A DNA stretch of 64,000 nucleotides from Galbibacter pacificus (GTDB lineage Bacteria; Bacteroidota; Bacteroidia; Flavobacteriales; Flavobacteriaceae): the NCBI RefSeq assembly GCF_029603165.1, contig NZ_JAQSVC010000004.1, positions 360,558 through 424,557 of the forward strand, given 5' to 3'. The position numbers and the translations under genes are program-made. Positions 1 through 8,399 of the stretch are shown one piece after another (the first letter of the stretch is position 1; every line of letters starts with the position of its first letter). The notes below the pieces were generated by a model. That model did not search any database. It was not told the origin of the DNA and saw only the letters and a list, made by a program, of their open reading frames with translations.

Positions 1-142
1 GAGCGGCTCTTGGTTTAGTTATGGCGACACCAAACTTGGACAGGGCCGTGACGCCGTTAAAACCCTGCTACAGGACAATCCTGAGTTACTGGAAGAACTT
101 GAAGGAAAAATAAGGGAAGCCATAAAAACTATAAATACATAG
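1..142 (+). CDS. recA: RecA recombinase, C-terminal fragment
   Basis: Only the last 46 codons are in the window; the reading frame enters from the left edge (first full codon at base 2). The fragment opens with [17 protein letters not shown], a signature of the RecA C-terminal domain, and runs into an acidic/lysine-rich tail ending in INT. RecA is the ATP-dependent strand-exchange protein of homologous recombination and the SOS response. A rho-independent terminator follows about 20 bases downstream, so this is the end of its transcript. Identity is firm; nothing can be said about the rest of the gene. Confidence 0.93.
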   Translation, partial: SGSWFSYGDTKLGQGRDAVKTLLQDNPELLEELEGKIREAIKTINT

Positions 143-162
143 CATAAAAAGCTCCTATAGAT

Positions 163-202
163 AAAAGCCCTGAGGATTTTTAAAATCCCCGGGGCTTTTT
201 TT
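163..202 (+). terminator. Rho-independent terminator after recA
   Basis: Hairpin with arms AAAAGCCC..AGGATTT and AAATCCC..GGGGCTTTT followed by a T-rich run. It lies just after the recA stop and well before the next plus-strand gene. Confidence 0.85.
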
Positions 203-313
203 AACCTGTTTTCTATTATTAGAAAAAGTCAAAAGTAAGTTTTAAACAATTTTTTTCCACCAAACGCAACCCTTGGCACTAAAAAGCATCTAGTAATAAA
301 ATACTATATAATA

Positions 314-751
314 ATGAAGAAGATATTTGCGCTAACACTAAGTTGCTTATTATTGCTTGGCTTTAGTTCTTGCGACATTTCGGATGATGATACTGCTAAT
401 TTCCATTATGAAACCCTCGAAATAACAGGTGCCGACCTGCCCGAATATTTTGAATATGGAAAAATGTACAACATCGAATTTACTTATTTGCGCCCTTCAG
501 ATTGTCATATATACGATGGATTTGAGTTTAACCCCACCGGTGAAACAGAACGTACTATCTTTGCAATTGCGGCAGTTGTAGAAAGAGCAGACTGTAAGGA
601 TTTGACAGCTATTGAAGGAACCGATAATTTTGATTTTGAAGTACGGTACAGAGACCCCTACACATTTAAGTTTTATGTAGGCGAAGACGAAGACGGTGAA
701 AAAGAGTACCTTACATACGAAGTCCCTGTTCAGGAAGCAGGCCAAGAATAG
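314..751 (+). CDS. Small secreted lipoprotein, function unknown
   Basis: A 145-residue protein with a clear lipoprotein signal: MKKIF, a leucine-rich core, then a lipobox ending in Cys20 (GFSSC) followed by an acidic DISDDD stretch. Bacteroidetes lipoproteins with acidic residues after the cysteine are often surface exported, so an outer-membrane or surface location is inferred. The mature part is acidic and has two further cysteines (residues 60 and 94), which could form a disulfide. I do not recognise the family. It sits 27 bases before an ECF sigma factor gene and a membrane protein gene in the same direction, so it is probably the first gene of that operon. Confidence 0.75.
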   Translation: MKKIFALTLSCLLLLGFSSCDISDDDTANFHYETLEITGADLPEYFEYGKMYNIEFTYLRPSDCHIYDGFEFNPTGETERTIFAIAAVVERADCKDLTAIEGTDNFDFEVRYRDPYTFKFYVGEDEDGEKEYLTYEVPVQEAGQE

Positions 752-778
752 AAAGTATAAAATAACCCAGCTATACGA

Positions 779-1321
779 GTGAGTTTAGAACAGCTCATAA
801 AACAGTGTAAGCGGCAAAATAGAAAGGCTCAAGAACAATTATACAAACTGTACAGTTCTAAATTGTTTAGCGTATGCCTTAAATATTCCCGCAACAAAAC
901 AGAGGCAGAAGATAATCTGCATGATAGCTTCATGGTTATTTTTAACAAGATAGACACGTATAATTTTAGAGGTTCTTTTGAAGGCTGGATGAAAAGGGTT
1001 ACCGTAAATACCGTACTCCAAAAGTACAGAAAAGAAAGTGCCCTTGACGCATTGCCAAATAATTTGGAAGCCGATATAGAAGTAGAACTGCCAGAAGAAG
1101 ACATTTCGTTAAATTATCTTTTAAAACTTATACAAGAACTGCCAGACCGGTACCGGCTGACATTTAATTTATATGTACTCGACGGGTATTCTCATAAAGA
1201 AATTGCAGAAATGCTTCAAATAAACGAAGGAACATCCAAGTCGAACCTGGCCCGGGCCAAAATGGCCCTTAGAAACAAAATTGAAGAAGACGAATTAAAA
1301 AACAGGGTAAATTCAGTTTAA
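779..1321 (+). CDS. ECF-type RNA polymerase sigma factor
   Basis: A 180-residue sigma-70 family protein of the extracytoplasmic-function type, containing only regions 2 and 4. Region 2 lies about residues 20-85 (HDSFMVIFNKIDTY, then FEGWMKRVTVN) and region 4 about 115-165 (LPDRYRLTFNLYVLDGYSHK, then a helix-turn-helix with GTSKSNLARAK). The start is a GTG at 779; no better ATG exists upstream. The gene lies between a lipoprotein gene and a membrane-anchored protein (1376-2845) with the N-terminal layout of Bacteroidetes anti-sigma-like partners. It probably directs a small envelope regulon that includes its own operon; the inducing signal is unknown. Confidence 0.9.
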   Translation: MSLEQLIKQCKRQNRKAQEQLYKLYSSKLFSVCLKYSRNKTEAEDNLHDSFMVIFNKIDTYNFRGSFEGWMKRVTVNTVLQKYRKESALDALPNNLEADIEVELPEEDISLNYLLKLIQELPDRYRLTFNLYVLDGYSHKEIAEMLQINEGTSKSNLARAKMALRNKIEEDELKNRVNSV

Positions 1322-1375
1322 ATGCACATGCCCACAAAAAATAAATAATACCCTTTGGTATAATTGGTATTAAAA

Positions 1376-2845
1376 ATGAACGACAAGAAAAACATAGAAC
1401 GCTTATTTCAAGAGAAGTTCAAAGATTTTGAAGCTGCTCCGCCATCGCATGTATGGAACGACATACAAGCTTCTCTTGATAAAAAAGACAAGAAAAGAGG
1501 CATTGTCCCGATATGGTGGAAACTGGGCGGTGCCGCTGCTGCTACATTGGCACTTTTCTTTATACTGAATGGTTTATTTTGGAGCAATCCAGAGGAAACT
1601 TTTCCAGAAGGCAATACCATTACCCACACAAACGATAGTATTGACAACGGAAATACAGCGACTCAAGACAACGCTTCTGCCAAAGACGAAACATCCGATG
1701 CTGTTGCCGAAACCGAAAATGAAGATTTAAAAAATTCGGAAGAAAGCCACCAAGATAATTCTAAAATTATCAGATCTTCTTCCTATAAAACACCACAAAA
1801 CGGTATTGCAAACAACGAAACGGTAGACAAAAACAAAACTTCTGGCCATGACGGGAAACTTAATGCTCCATCCGAAGGAACAAAAAAAAGCAATAGCCCC
1901 GAAATTGCCCAAAACAATATTCCTGTAAACGACGCCCAAAAAGCAATTCCAAACGATAACACAATCTTTAAAAATAACAATAACATTGCTGTAACCAATA
2001 ACGACGAAGCCGCAGAAAAGGAGAAAGACATCGACAGCACGATCACAAAAAAATCCCTATTGGATTATGTGGACGAAATGGAAAAAGAAAAGGAAGAAGA
2101 AACCTTGGCAAGCACAAGCGAAAAACCTGCAAGGTGGAGCGTAAACCCAAATGTCGCCCCTATTTATTACAATTCGCTAAGCAAAGGCTCTCCTATTAAC
2201 ACCGATTTTGCCGGCAACTCGAAAACCGGCGATGTAAACATGAGCTACGGTATCAACATAGCCTATAATGTAAGCAAAAGATTAAGCGTGAGGTCTGGTA
2301 TCAATAGTGTGAACATGGGCTACACCACAAACAATGTTTCGTTTGGCCCCTCTGTTTTCAGTGCAGAAAAGTCTACATCAAACATTACCTTTAAGAACTC
2401 TGCAACTGCATTAAACGTATCGGACCAAAAAACTCCGTCGGCCAATTTCAATGACGAAATTCAGGCAAGGGACGAAGTTGTGTCGTCGGGTAGCATGGAC
2501 CAAAAGTTTGGTTATTTGGAAATTCCCATGGAATTAAAATATCGGTTGGTAGATAAAAGGTTTGGGGTCAATATTATTGGCGGGGTAAGCTCGCTGTTTT
2601 TAACCGATAACGAAGTTTCTTTCGAGACCAACAATATGGCAACCGAAGTTGGAGAAGCCAATAACCTGAATGACCTTAGCTTTAGTACCAATATTGGTGT
2701 AGGCGTAGATTTCCAAGTCACCAATAAGTTATTGTTTAACCTCGAACCTATGTTTAAATATCAATTAAATACATTTTCTAGGGAAGATGGTGGCTTTAGC
2801 CCGTATTTGCTCGGGGTATATACCGGTTTGAGTTTTCAGTTTTAA
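1376..2845 (+). CDS. Single-span membrane protein with C-terminal outer-membrane barrel-like domain (possible anti-sigma partner)
   Basis: A 489-residue protein. The ATG at 1376 is preferred over an in-frame TTG 12 bases upstream. Residues 1-42 are a charged cytoplasmic-looking segment (NIERLFQEKFKDFEAAPPSH) of the type found in proteins paired with Bacteroidetes ECF sigma factors. Next come one membrane span (about 46-68), a long low-complexity Asn/Asp/Lys/Glu linker (about 70-225), and a C-terminal region of alternating strands ending in YTGLSFQF, typical of PorT/OmpA-like barrels closing on an aromatic residue. It directly follows the sigma gene. The family is usually annotated only as outer membrane beta-barrel protein. 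The anti-sigma role is inferred from context and topology. Confidence 0.7.
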   Translation: MNDKKNIERLFQEKFKDFEAAPPSHVWNDIQASLDKKDKKRGIVPIWWKLGGAAAATLALFFILNGLFWSNPEETFPEGNTITHTNDSIDNGNTATQDNASAKDETSDAVAETENEDLKNSEESHQDNSKIIRSSSYKTPQNGIANNETVDKNKTSGHDGKLNAPSEGTKKSNSPEIAQNNIPVNDAQKAIPNDNTIFKNNNNIAVTNNDEAAEKEKDIDSTITKKSLLDYVDEMEKEKEEETLASTSEKPARWSVNPNVAPIYYNSLSKGSPINTDFAGNSKTGDVNMSYGINIAYNVSKRLSVRSGINSVNMGYTTNNVSFGPSVFSAEKSTSNITFKNSATALNVSDQKTPSANFNDEIQARDEVVSSGSMDQKFGYLEIPMELKYRLVDKRFGVNIIGGVSSLFLTDNEVSFETNNMATEVGEANNLNDLSFSTNIGVGVDFQVTNKLLFNLEPMFKYQLNTFSREDGGFSPYLLGVYTGLSFQF

Positions 2846-2891
2846 GATAGTTAGTCGGGCTGCCATTGCATAACACGCAATCAACCTGAAT

Positions 2892-3674
2892 TTAAATCCC
2901 TTTCTCTCTGGAAGGGATTTTCTTTGTAAGCCTATTGAATATCAGGGTTCTTGCCTGCTTTTTTATTTCGGTTCCATGAGAAGATCCCAGGCCTTTGGTC
3001 TCAATAAACGGAAGGACACGGGCCCGCATTTTTCCCGGGCTCCCGCTAAAAAACTCATAAGAAAAACGCTTTTTATTGTCTAAAAATACAATGGGCACAA
3101 TGGGTATTTCGTGCTCTATGGCCAACCTAAAGGCACCGTCCTTAAATTCGTCCAACACAACAGCAGTATCGTCGGGCACACCACCTTCGGGAAATATACA
3201 TACGCTCAAACCTTGCTTTAAACGCCGCTGTGCACTTTTGTATACGGCCGTCCTGCTACTTGCCGAGCTCCTATCTACCAAAATACATACGCGCTTGTAA
3301 AAAAAGCCGAAAATAGGGATTTTGGCCAATTCGCGCTTCCCCACAAAAACAAATGGGTTTTTAGATACTTTCAACATCAACATAATATCGGCCATAGAAG
3401 TATGATTGGCTATCAACATATAGCTTTTGCCTTTTTCAAGCTTTTGTTCTTTTTTCACGGAAGGAATAAAAAACATACCGTAAAGTATAAAATTGGCCCA
3501 TATATTTCTGGCTATCCAAAAGAATTGTGGATACAAACGTTCGGAAGATGACACTATTAATAGGACCGGGAAAAATATAACAATTGGTATGGTTACTAAA
3601 ATGTAAAACCACAAACGGTACAAAAGCTGAAAAAAACGCGTAAATATTTTAGTCATGAAGTCAAAAATAAACAT
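2892..3674 (-). CDS. plsC: 1-acyl-sn-glycerol-3-phosphate acyltransferase family protein
   Basis: A 260-residue membrane-bound acyltransferase of the PlsC/LPLAT family, which transfers an acyl chain to lysophosphatidate in phospholipid synthesis. The catalytic HX4D motif is NHTSMAD (about residue 93), and the FPEGG motif binding the glycerophosphate lies about residue 163. The N-terminus has hydrophobic segments (about 15-35 and 50-70). An alternative ATG at 3656 (MTKIFTRFF) fits relatives as well or better. It is divergent from trpS with a very short spacer, so the two starts share a control region. Substrate preference cannot be read from sequence; a lyso-ornithine-lipid acyltransferase role is also possible. 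Confidence 0.85.
   Translation of the reverse strand: MFIFDFMTKIFTRFFQLLYRLWFYILVTIPIVIFFPVLLIVSSSERLYPQFFWIARNIWANFILYGMFFIPSVKKEQKLEKGKSYMLIANHTSMADIMLMLKVSKNPFVFVGKRELAKIPIFGFFYKRVCILVDRSSASSRTAVYKSAQRRLKQGLSVCIFPEGGVPDDTAVVLDEFKDGAFRLAIEHEIPIVPIVFLDNKKRFSYEFFSGSPGKMRARVLPFIETKGLGSSHGTEIKKQARTLIFNRLTKKIPSREKGI
2894..2920. terminator. Bidirectional terminator between convergent genes
   Basis: Nine-base arms AAATCCCTT / AAGGGATTT with A/T-rich flanks. It sits between the barrel gene (ends 2845) and plsC, and overlaps the last codons of plsC, so it could stop transcription from both sides. Confidence 0.6.
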
Positions 3675-3677
3675 TTG

Positions 3678-3709
3678 TTGTATACTTTTTGCAAAACATT
3701 ATACCTTTG
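3678..3709 (+). promoter_or_regulatory. Bacteroidetes-type promoter of trpS
   Basis: TTG at 3678-3680 and TACCTTTG at 3702-3709 with 21 bases between, matching the Bacteroidetes primary sigma consensus (TTTG, about 19-21, TAnnTTTG). Transcription would start near 3716, about 15 bases before the trpS ATG. Confidence 0.6.
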
Positions 3710-3730
3710 TGCCATTCTAGAGAAAAAGAC

Positions 3731-4699
3731 ATGGCGAGAATACTTACAGGCATACAAAGTACGGGAACCCCGCATTTGGGAAATTTGTTGGGCGCGATAA
3801 TTCCCGCAATAAAATTGGCGCAACAACCAGAAAACGACTCTTTTTTGTTTATTGCCGATATGCATTCGCTTACGCAAATAAAAAATGGGAGCGAGTTAAA
3901 AAACAACACATACAACGTTGCCGCCGCATGGCTTGCTTTTGGGCTCGACATCAACAAAGTGGTTTTTTACCGGCAGAGCGACGTTCCGCAAACAGCCGAG
4001 CTTACCTGGTATTTAAGCTGCTATTTTCCTTTTCAGCGCCTCACCTTGGCACATTCTTTCAAAGACAAGGCCGACAGGCTCGATGATGTAAATGCAGGAC
4101 TGTTTACCTACCCCATGCTCATGGCCGCCGATATTTTATTGTACGATGCCGAAATAGTTCCGGTTGGGAAAGACCAAATGCAGCATATAGAGATAACACG
4201 CGATGTAGCTTCCAGGATGCACACTCAAATTGGCGAGACCTTTGTTATTCCCCAAGGAAAAGTACAGGAGGCAACCATGTACATTCCCGGCACGGATGGC
4301 CATAAAATGAGCAAATCCAGAAACAACATTATCAATATTTTTCTTCCGGACAAAAAACTGCGCAAACAAGTTATGGGCATAAAAACGGACAGCATACCTC
4401 TTGAAGCGCCAAAAAATCCCGATACCTGCAATGTATTCGGTATATATAAATTATTGGCTTCGGAAGAACAAATTGCAGAAATGAGAAAGAATTACGAAGA
4501 AGGCGGTTATGGTTACGGCCACGCAAAGCAAGCTTTGTACGAGCTCATCAACCATAAGTTTGCTACCGAAAGGGAACGGTTTAACTACTATATGGAAAAT
4601 CTTACGGAAGTAGACGAAGCACTGGCCATTGGTGCAGAAAAAGCCAAAAAAGTGGCCAATGCCACCTTGGCGCGCGTAAGAAGCAAAATTGGTTATTAA
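3731..4699 (+). CDS. trpS: Tryptophanyl-tRNA synthetase
   Basis: A 322-residue class I aminoacyl-tRNA synthetase that charges tRNA-Trp in the cytoplasm. The HIGH-type motif appears as PHLGNLLGA near residue 14 and the KMSKS loop as GHKMSKSRNN near residue 191. The Trp-binding region includes DMHSLTQ and the helix with PMLMAADILLYDAE. Length matches bacterial TrpRS. The start is ATG 3731, giving MARILTGIQSTG; the frame is open upstream to 3689, but the promoter at 3702-3709 lies inside that extension, which supports the later start. Confidence 0.96.
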   Translation: MARILTGIQSTGTPHLGNLLGAIIPAIKLAQQPENDSFLFIADMHSLTQIKNGSELKNNTYNVAAAWLAFGLDINKVVFYRQSDVPQTAELTWYLSCYFPFQRLTLAHSFKDKADRLDDVNAGLFTYPMLMAADILLYDAEIVPVGKDQMQHIEITRDVASRMHTQIGETFVIPQGKVQEATMYIPGTDGHKMSKSRNNIINIFLPDKKLRKQVMGIKTDSIPLEAPKNPDTCNVFGIYKLLASEEQIAEMRKNYEEGGYGYGHAKQALYELINHKFATERERFNYYMENLTEVDEALAIGAEKAKKVANATLARVRSKIGY

Positions 4700-4799
4700 T
4701 CAGGTTATTTTTAATTAAACAGCCTATAAAAGGTTATACCAAGGAATGTAAATAACATGCGTTTCGATATATTGAATTCTTTTGAATATTACCGATATG

Positions 4800-5000
4800 T
4801 ATTTTGGGTTTGGTGGGGTAAAATAAGTAGGTAATTAGTCCAGAAACTAGGTCTGCAATAAAGTTATCGAAGCTTCAATGTCTGGTGTGTTCAATCTGAC
4901 ATTGGTTCTTCAGAATATCGTTGACACTCTCCATAACCGCTCTTTTTCTAAGCAGAATTTTAGTTGCATAAGCATCCTAAATTTCTGCTTCTTTATGATG
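4800..5000 (-). pseudogene. IS982-family transposase remnant (C-terminal end)
   Basis: The minus strand, read with two in-frame stops, gives [20 protein letters not shown], then [12 protein letters not shown], stop, SFDNFIADLVSGLITYLF. From memory of the family this matches the conserved C-terminus of IS982 DDE transposases (ILLRKRAxIExxNDxLKN, QIEHSRHRS, NFxVNLxxGLIAY). The arginine codon of HRS has become TGA, which is direct evidence of decay. The rest of the transposase and its ends were not found. The 692-base gap from 4700 to 5392 holds this fragment, another helix-turn-helix-like fragment just upstream of it, and no intact gene. Confidence 0.6.
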
Positions 5001-5009
5001 GCAAACAAC

Positions 5010-5151
5010 CTATTTTCTTACAGCGAACTTATGTTATACAGACTGCCGTACTCACACCGTGTCCACGGCCGAATTTCTGCGGCTATTTTCCGTTATCAAA
5101 CTCTTTTAAAAGCTTTGCCTTTTGTTGTGGGCCGGATGTACACTTTCTCAT
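5010..5151 (-). pseudogene. Possible IS3-type OrfA helix-turn-helix remnant
   Basis: From 5151 on the minus strand one frame reads MRKCTSGPQQKAKLLKEFDN then GK and a stop. A second frame continues with KIAAEI, and the first resumes with GRGHGVSTAV. Joined across frameshifts these resemble the N-terminal helix-turn-helix of IS3-family OrfA proteins (QQKAKLLKEFDNGKSAAEIA, then REHGVSTAxxYxW). The pieces are in the right order, but the match depends on at least two frame changes, so this is a tentative call. It abuts the IS982 remnant, and together they mark an old insertion hot spot. Confidence 0.35.
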
Positions 5152-5392
5152 AATTACCGTTCAAAGTCAAAGAATTATTTTATAACCTGAGACGGTTTTC
5201 CTTTAAAGGAAGTTTAGAGGGCGGGCATGAATAAGAAAGTCTATTTTTACTTTGAAGTATATACAAAAAACAATTCCCTTTCGGTCTTTTAATTAGCTGA
5301 TTGCCAATACGCATTTATAGAAAAAGAACAACTGTTAATAAAAACTGAAAAACATTTTTCGATTAAACATCATTTTTTTCCATCTTTGCTGT

Positions 5393-6334
5393 ATGCGAAT
5401 TGAGAATTACATAAGCGATTTACTATACAGGTACGAATGTGTTACCGTGCCTGGTTTTGGTTCTTTTATTACACAACACCAGCCTGCCAAAGTACATTAT
5501 ACCACGAATGCTTTCTATCCGCCTTCAAAATCCATTGCTTTTAACGAGCAATTAAAATCCAACGACGGATTGTTGACCAAATACACCGCCGAGGTTTTGG
5601 GAATTGCTTATGAGGAGGCCACAGGAAAGATAGAACAGGCCGTTCTCGGTTGGCAGAAAGCATTGGCGCAAAACCAAAAAATAGAGCTTAAAAATATTGG
5701 CGATTTATGGTACAGCGACGAACAAAAAATATTGTTCCAACCTTCTTACCATATAAATTACCTTACTTCTTCATTTGGGTTTTCTTCTTTTGTTTCTCCC
5801 GCCATTACCCGCGAAGAACTTAAAAAAGAAGTTGAAATCCTTGAAGACAAGGCTCCAATTGCCTTTACTCCCGAAAGAAGGAAGAATCTTTCTTACCTAA
5901 AATATGCGGCTATTTTCTTATTGGCATTGTCGGCGGGTACGGTTGGCTATAAATTTGTCGATTTACAGCAAACAAACCAAGTTCAGGTTGCCCAACAACA
6001 GGCTCAACAACAAATAGAAAAGGATATTCAAGAAGCTACGTTTTTTGACACTACGCCATTGGAAATCCCTTCCATTACGCTTAAACTTGAAAAACAACCG
6101 CTTAAATACCATGTAATTGCCGGTGCTTTTAGGGTTGAAGAAAATGCCGATAAAAGAGTTGCCCAACTGAAGCAAAAAGGCTATGATGCCGAACGGATAG
6201 GCGAAAACAAATACGGACTGCATCAAGTAACCTATGCCAGCTTTGCCGAAGTACCCGAAGCCTTGTCTTTCTTGCGCAAGGTTAAAAAAGAAGAATCTCC
6301 CGAGGCTTGGCTTTTGGTTGATGAAATAGACTAA
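5393..6334 (+). CDS. HU-domain / SPOR-domain membrane protein
   Basis: A 313-residue protein. Residues 1-125 match the prokaryotic CCDC81-type HU-like domains of Bacteroidetes (IENYISDLLYRYECVTVPGF, GSFITQ, then a second unit with KIELKNIGDLWY). One membrane span follows at about 169-188 (YAAIFLLALSAGTVGYKF), then a Gln-rich linker. A SPOR domain lies at about 238-310 (KYHVIAGAFRVEENADKRVA), which binds denuded peptidoglycan at division sites. The protein would therefore carry a HU-like domain in the cytoplasm and a glycan-binding domain in the periplasm. The family is conserved in flavobacteria; a role in division or envelope organisation is inferred. Confidence 0.8.
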   Translation: MRIENYISDLLYRYECVTVPGFGSFITQHQPAKVHYTTNAFYPPSKSIAFNEQLKSNDGLLTKYTAEVLGIAYEEATGKIEQAVLGWQKALAQNQKIELKNIGDLWYSDEQKILFQPSYHINYLTSSFGFSSFVSPAITREELKKEVEILEDKAPIAFTPERRKNLSYLKYAAIFLLALSAGTVGYKFVDLQQTNQVQVAQQQAQQQIEKDIQEATFFDTTPLEIPSITLKLEKQPLKYHVIAGAFRVEENADKRVAQLKQKGYDAERIGENKYGLHQVTYASFAEVPEALSFLRKVKKEESPEAWLLVDEID

Positions 6335-6520
6335 CAGGCTACACGAACGGGTTTTAGCAGTTTTCGTGATTTTTCAAGTCCTGCCTTTATTTTTAGTAAG
6401 TATCCTTTTATGCTTCATGCTATATAGCGGTATAAAGATAAACTGCATTACTTCTTATAAAACCTGCTTCATATTGAAACAAATTGTATTTTAGATAGCC
6501 GTATAACCAACCTAAAAACA

Positions 6521-7555
6521 ATGAAAAAAGCAATTCTAATTTTATTCTTGGCAGTTGCGCCTTTTTGTATTGCCCAAGAAAACCCGATACATTCATTTTC
6601 CGAAAAAAAAGACATTTTATGGGCCAGCCCAAAAGGTTTCGACCTTACTATGGATATTTATACCCCGACTACCAACAAAGACAGTTACCCGGTTTTAATT
6701 ATATACCACGGTGGCGGATGGCTTATCAACAATAAATCCATTATGGACGAAATGTCAAAATACCTGGCCTCGCATGCCAATTATGTAATTTGCAATGTAA
6801 ATTACAGGTTGCTTACCGCCAACAACAATACTACCAACATGAACGAGATCATAGAAGATGCCATGGGGGCCGTATTATGGGTAAAAGAAAACATAGAAGC
6901 CTACAAAGGCAACCCGAATGCCATTGCCATTACCGGCGACAGCGCTGGCGGGCACTTGGCCGCCATGGTGATAAATGGTAGCGATTATTTAAATGCTTCA
7001 GGTTTTAAAGGCAACAGTCTTGGGTTTAACCCCACTTACATACCCAAAGGAGAAAATATAGAAACCATTAAAAAAAATAACGCGCTGCAAGTTCAGGCTG
7101 CTGTTTTAAGTTACCCCGCGGTAGATATATATGCGGCCGCTTATGGCGATGGAAAAAATGGTTTTGAAAGTCCCTCAAACTTTTTTTGGGAAATGGGAGG
7201 CGCCAAAGCGAGGGGGATTTTTGGTGAAAACACAAACGTAAAAGAAAATCCCGACTACTACAAAAAAGTATCTCCAATATATACCGTACCTAATGCAAAT
7301 GACAGGAAATTGCCTCCACAATTTTGCCATGTAGGTTCCAAAGACAATACAACGTCCCCGGTATCGATAAAAGCATATGTAGACAAATTAAAAGAAGAAG
7401 GCCAACCTGTAGACTATTGGGTCTACGAAGGGAGAAACCATGCCTATCTGGATTCGGGCACCAACGAATTCTTGGGAAACAGCTTTGAAAAAGACGCGAT
7501 TGAACCGCTAAAAAAAATAATTTCTTTTCTAGACAATGTGTTTTATAAAGAATAA
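6521..7555 (+). CDS. Secreted alpha/beta hydrolase (esterase/lipase family)
   Basis: A 344-residue hydrolase with an N-terminal signal peptide (MKKAILILFLAVAPFCIAQ, cleavage after about residue 18). It has the HGGGW oxyanion-hole motif near residue 67 and the nucleophile elbow GDSAGG near residue 140, as in hormone-sensitive-lipase/carboxylesterase-like enzymes. The catalytic His is probably in GRNHAYL near residue 308. It should cleave carboxyl esters in the periplasm or outside the cell; the substrate is unknown. It stands alone on the plus strand. A second member of the same family lies at 28997-29827. Confidence 0.8.
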   Translation: MKKAILILFLAVAPFCIAQENPIHSFSEKKDILWASPKGFDLTMDIYTPTTNKDSYPVLIIYHGGGWLINNKSIMDEMSKYLASHANYVICNVNYRLLTANNNTTNMNEIIEDAMGAVLWVKENIEAYKGNPNAIAITGDSAGGHLAAMVINGSDYLNASGFKGNSLGFNPTYIPKGENIETIKKNNALQVQAAVLSYPAVDIYAAAYGDGKNGFESPSNFFWEMGGAKARGIFGENTNVKENPDYYKKVSPIYTVPNANDRKLPPQFCHVGSKDNTTSPVSIKAYVDKLKEEGQPVDYWVYEGRNHAYLDSGTNEFLGNSFEKDAIEPLKKIISFLDNVFYKE

Positions 7556-7611
7556 ATAATTGAAAGGATAAGATTACAAGAATAATTTTCTTTTTTTCAT
7601 TCTTTTGGAAA

Positions 7612-7619
7612 TATCTTTG
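7612..7619 (+). promoter_or_regulatory. TAnnTTTG promoter element of the thioesterase gene
   Basis: TATCTTTG, an exact match to the Bacteroidetes -7 element, 16 bases before the ATG at 7635. This implies a very short leader of roughly 9 bases. The -33 element is not convincing. Confidence 0.5.
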
Positions 7620-7634
7620 CATAAAATTTAAACA

Positions 7635-8147
7635 ATGCAAGCAAAAACACCCAGTGAATCGCATACGGTAATGACCGACCTTGTTTTACCAAGTGAAACC
7701 AATCCGTTAAATAATTTATTCGGGGGCGAGCTATTGGCCCGGATGGACCGTGCCGCAAGTATTTCTGCCAGGCGCCATTCCCGGCGGGTAACCGTTACAG
7801 CTTCAGTAAACCATGTTGCTTTTAACAGGGCCATTCCGCTAGGAAGTGTAGTTACTGTTGAAGCCCGTGTTTCCAGAGCGTTTAACAGTTCCATGGAAAT
7901 CTATATAGATGTTTGGATTGAAGACCGGGAAAACGGACACAGAAGCAAAGCAAACGAGGCCATTTACACCTTTGTTGCCGTAGATGATACGGGAAAACCT
8001 GTTGCGGTACCGCCCATTAACCCAGAAACAAAACTTGAAAAAGAAAGGTACGATGCCGCTTTAAGAAGAAAACAATTAAGTTTGGTGCTGGCCGGCAAAA
8101 TGAAACCTAATGATGCTACCGAATTAAAAGCACTTTTTATACAATAA
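7635..8147 (+). CDS. Acyl-CoA thioesterase (hotdog fold)
   Basis: A 170-residue single-domain hotdog thioesterase of the YciA/ACOT family, which hydrolyses acyl-CoA to free acid and CoA in the cytoplasm. Family features are NPLNNLFGGELLARMDRAAS near residue 25 (the N..GG..L..MD pattern that places the catalytic acid), VNHVAFNRAIPLGSVV, and the strand YIDVWIED. Length is normal. It has its own promoter element and ends in a strong terminator, so it is monocistronic. Chain-length specificity cannot be judged. Confidence 0.88.
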   Translation: MQAKTPSESHTVMTDLVLPSETNPLNNLFGGELLARMDRAASISARRHSRRVTVTASVNHVAFNRAIPLGSVVTVEARVSRAFNSSMEIYIDVWIEDRENGHRSKANEAIYTFVAVDDTGKPVAVPPINPETKLEKERYDAALRRKQLSLVLAGKMKPNDATELKALFIQ

Positions 8148-8190
8148 AAGGGCATCATTCAATATAAAATTCAACAAATCCAAGAAATAA

Positions 8191-8220
8191 AAAAGGCTTT
8201 GAACTTAATCAAAGCCTTTT
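8191..8220. terminator. Rho-independent terminator after the thioesterase gene
   Basis: Perfect ten-base arms AAAAGGCTTT / AAAGCCTTTT with a ten-base loop, preceded by A-runs and followed by T. It can act in both directions, but only the thioesterase gene lies close. Confidence 0.85.
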
Positions 8221-8320
8221 TACTTACAATTACTAACTCAACCCTATTATTACAATATAGAGAAACAAATAGCTCCCATGTCCTCTATAGTGGCATCAAA
8301 AGTAGCATATCTTATTCTTT

Positions 8321-8346
8321 GTATGTATGACAAATGTCATACATAC
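8321..8346. repeat. Perfect 11-bp palindrome
   Basis: GTATGTATGAC, four bases AAAT, then GTCATACATAC: a perfect inverted repeat in the 250-base spacer between two convergent genes. The spacing resembles a dimeric-regulator operator more than a terminator, since no T-run follows. On the minus strand it covers the start of a 27-codon open frame (8338 down to about 8255) that I do not count as a gene. Confidence 0.6.
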
Positions 8347-8399
8347 ATAAAAAAATATAAAAGTCTAAATTTATCAAGGGTATCGTTTTGTATTAAAAA

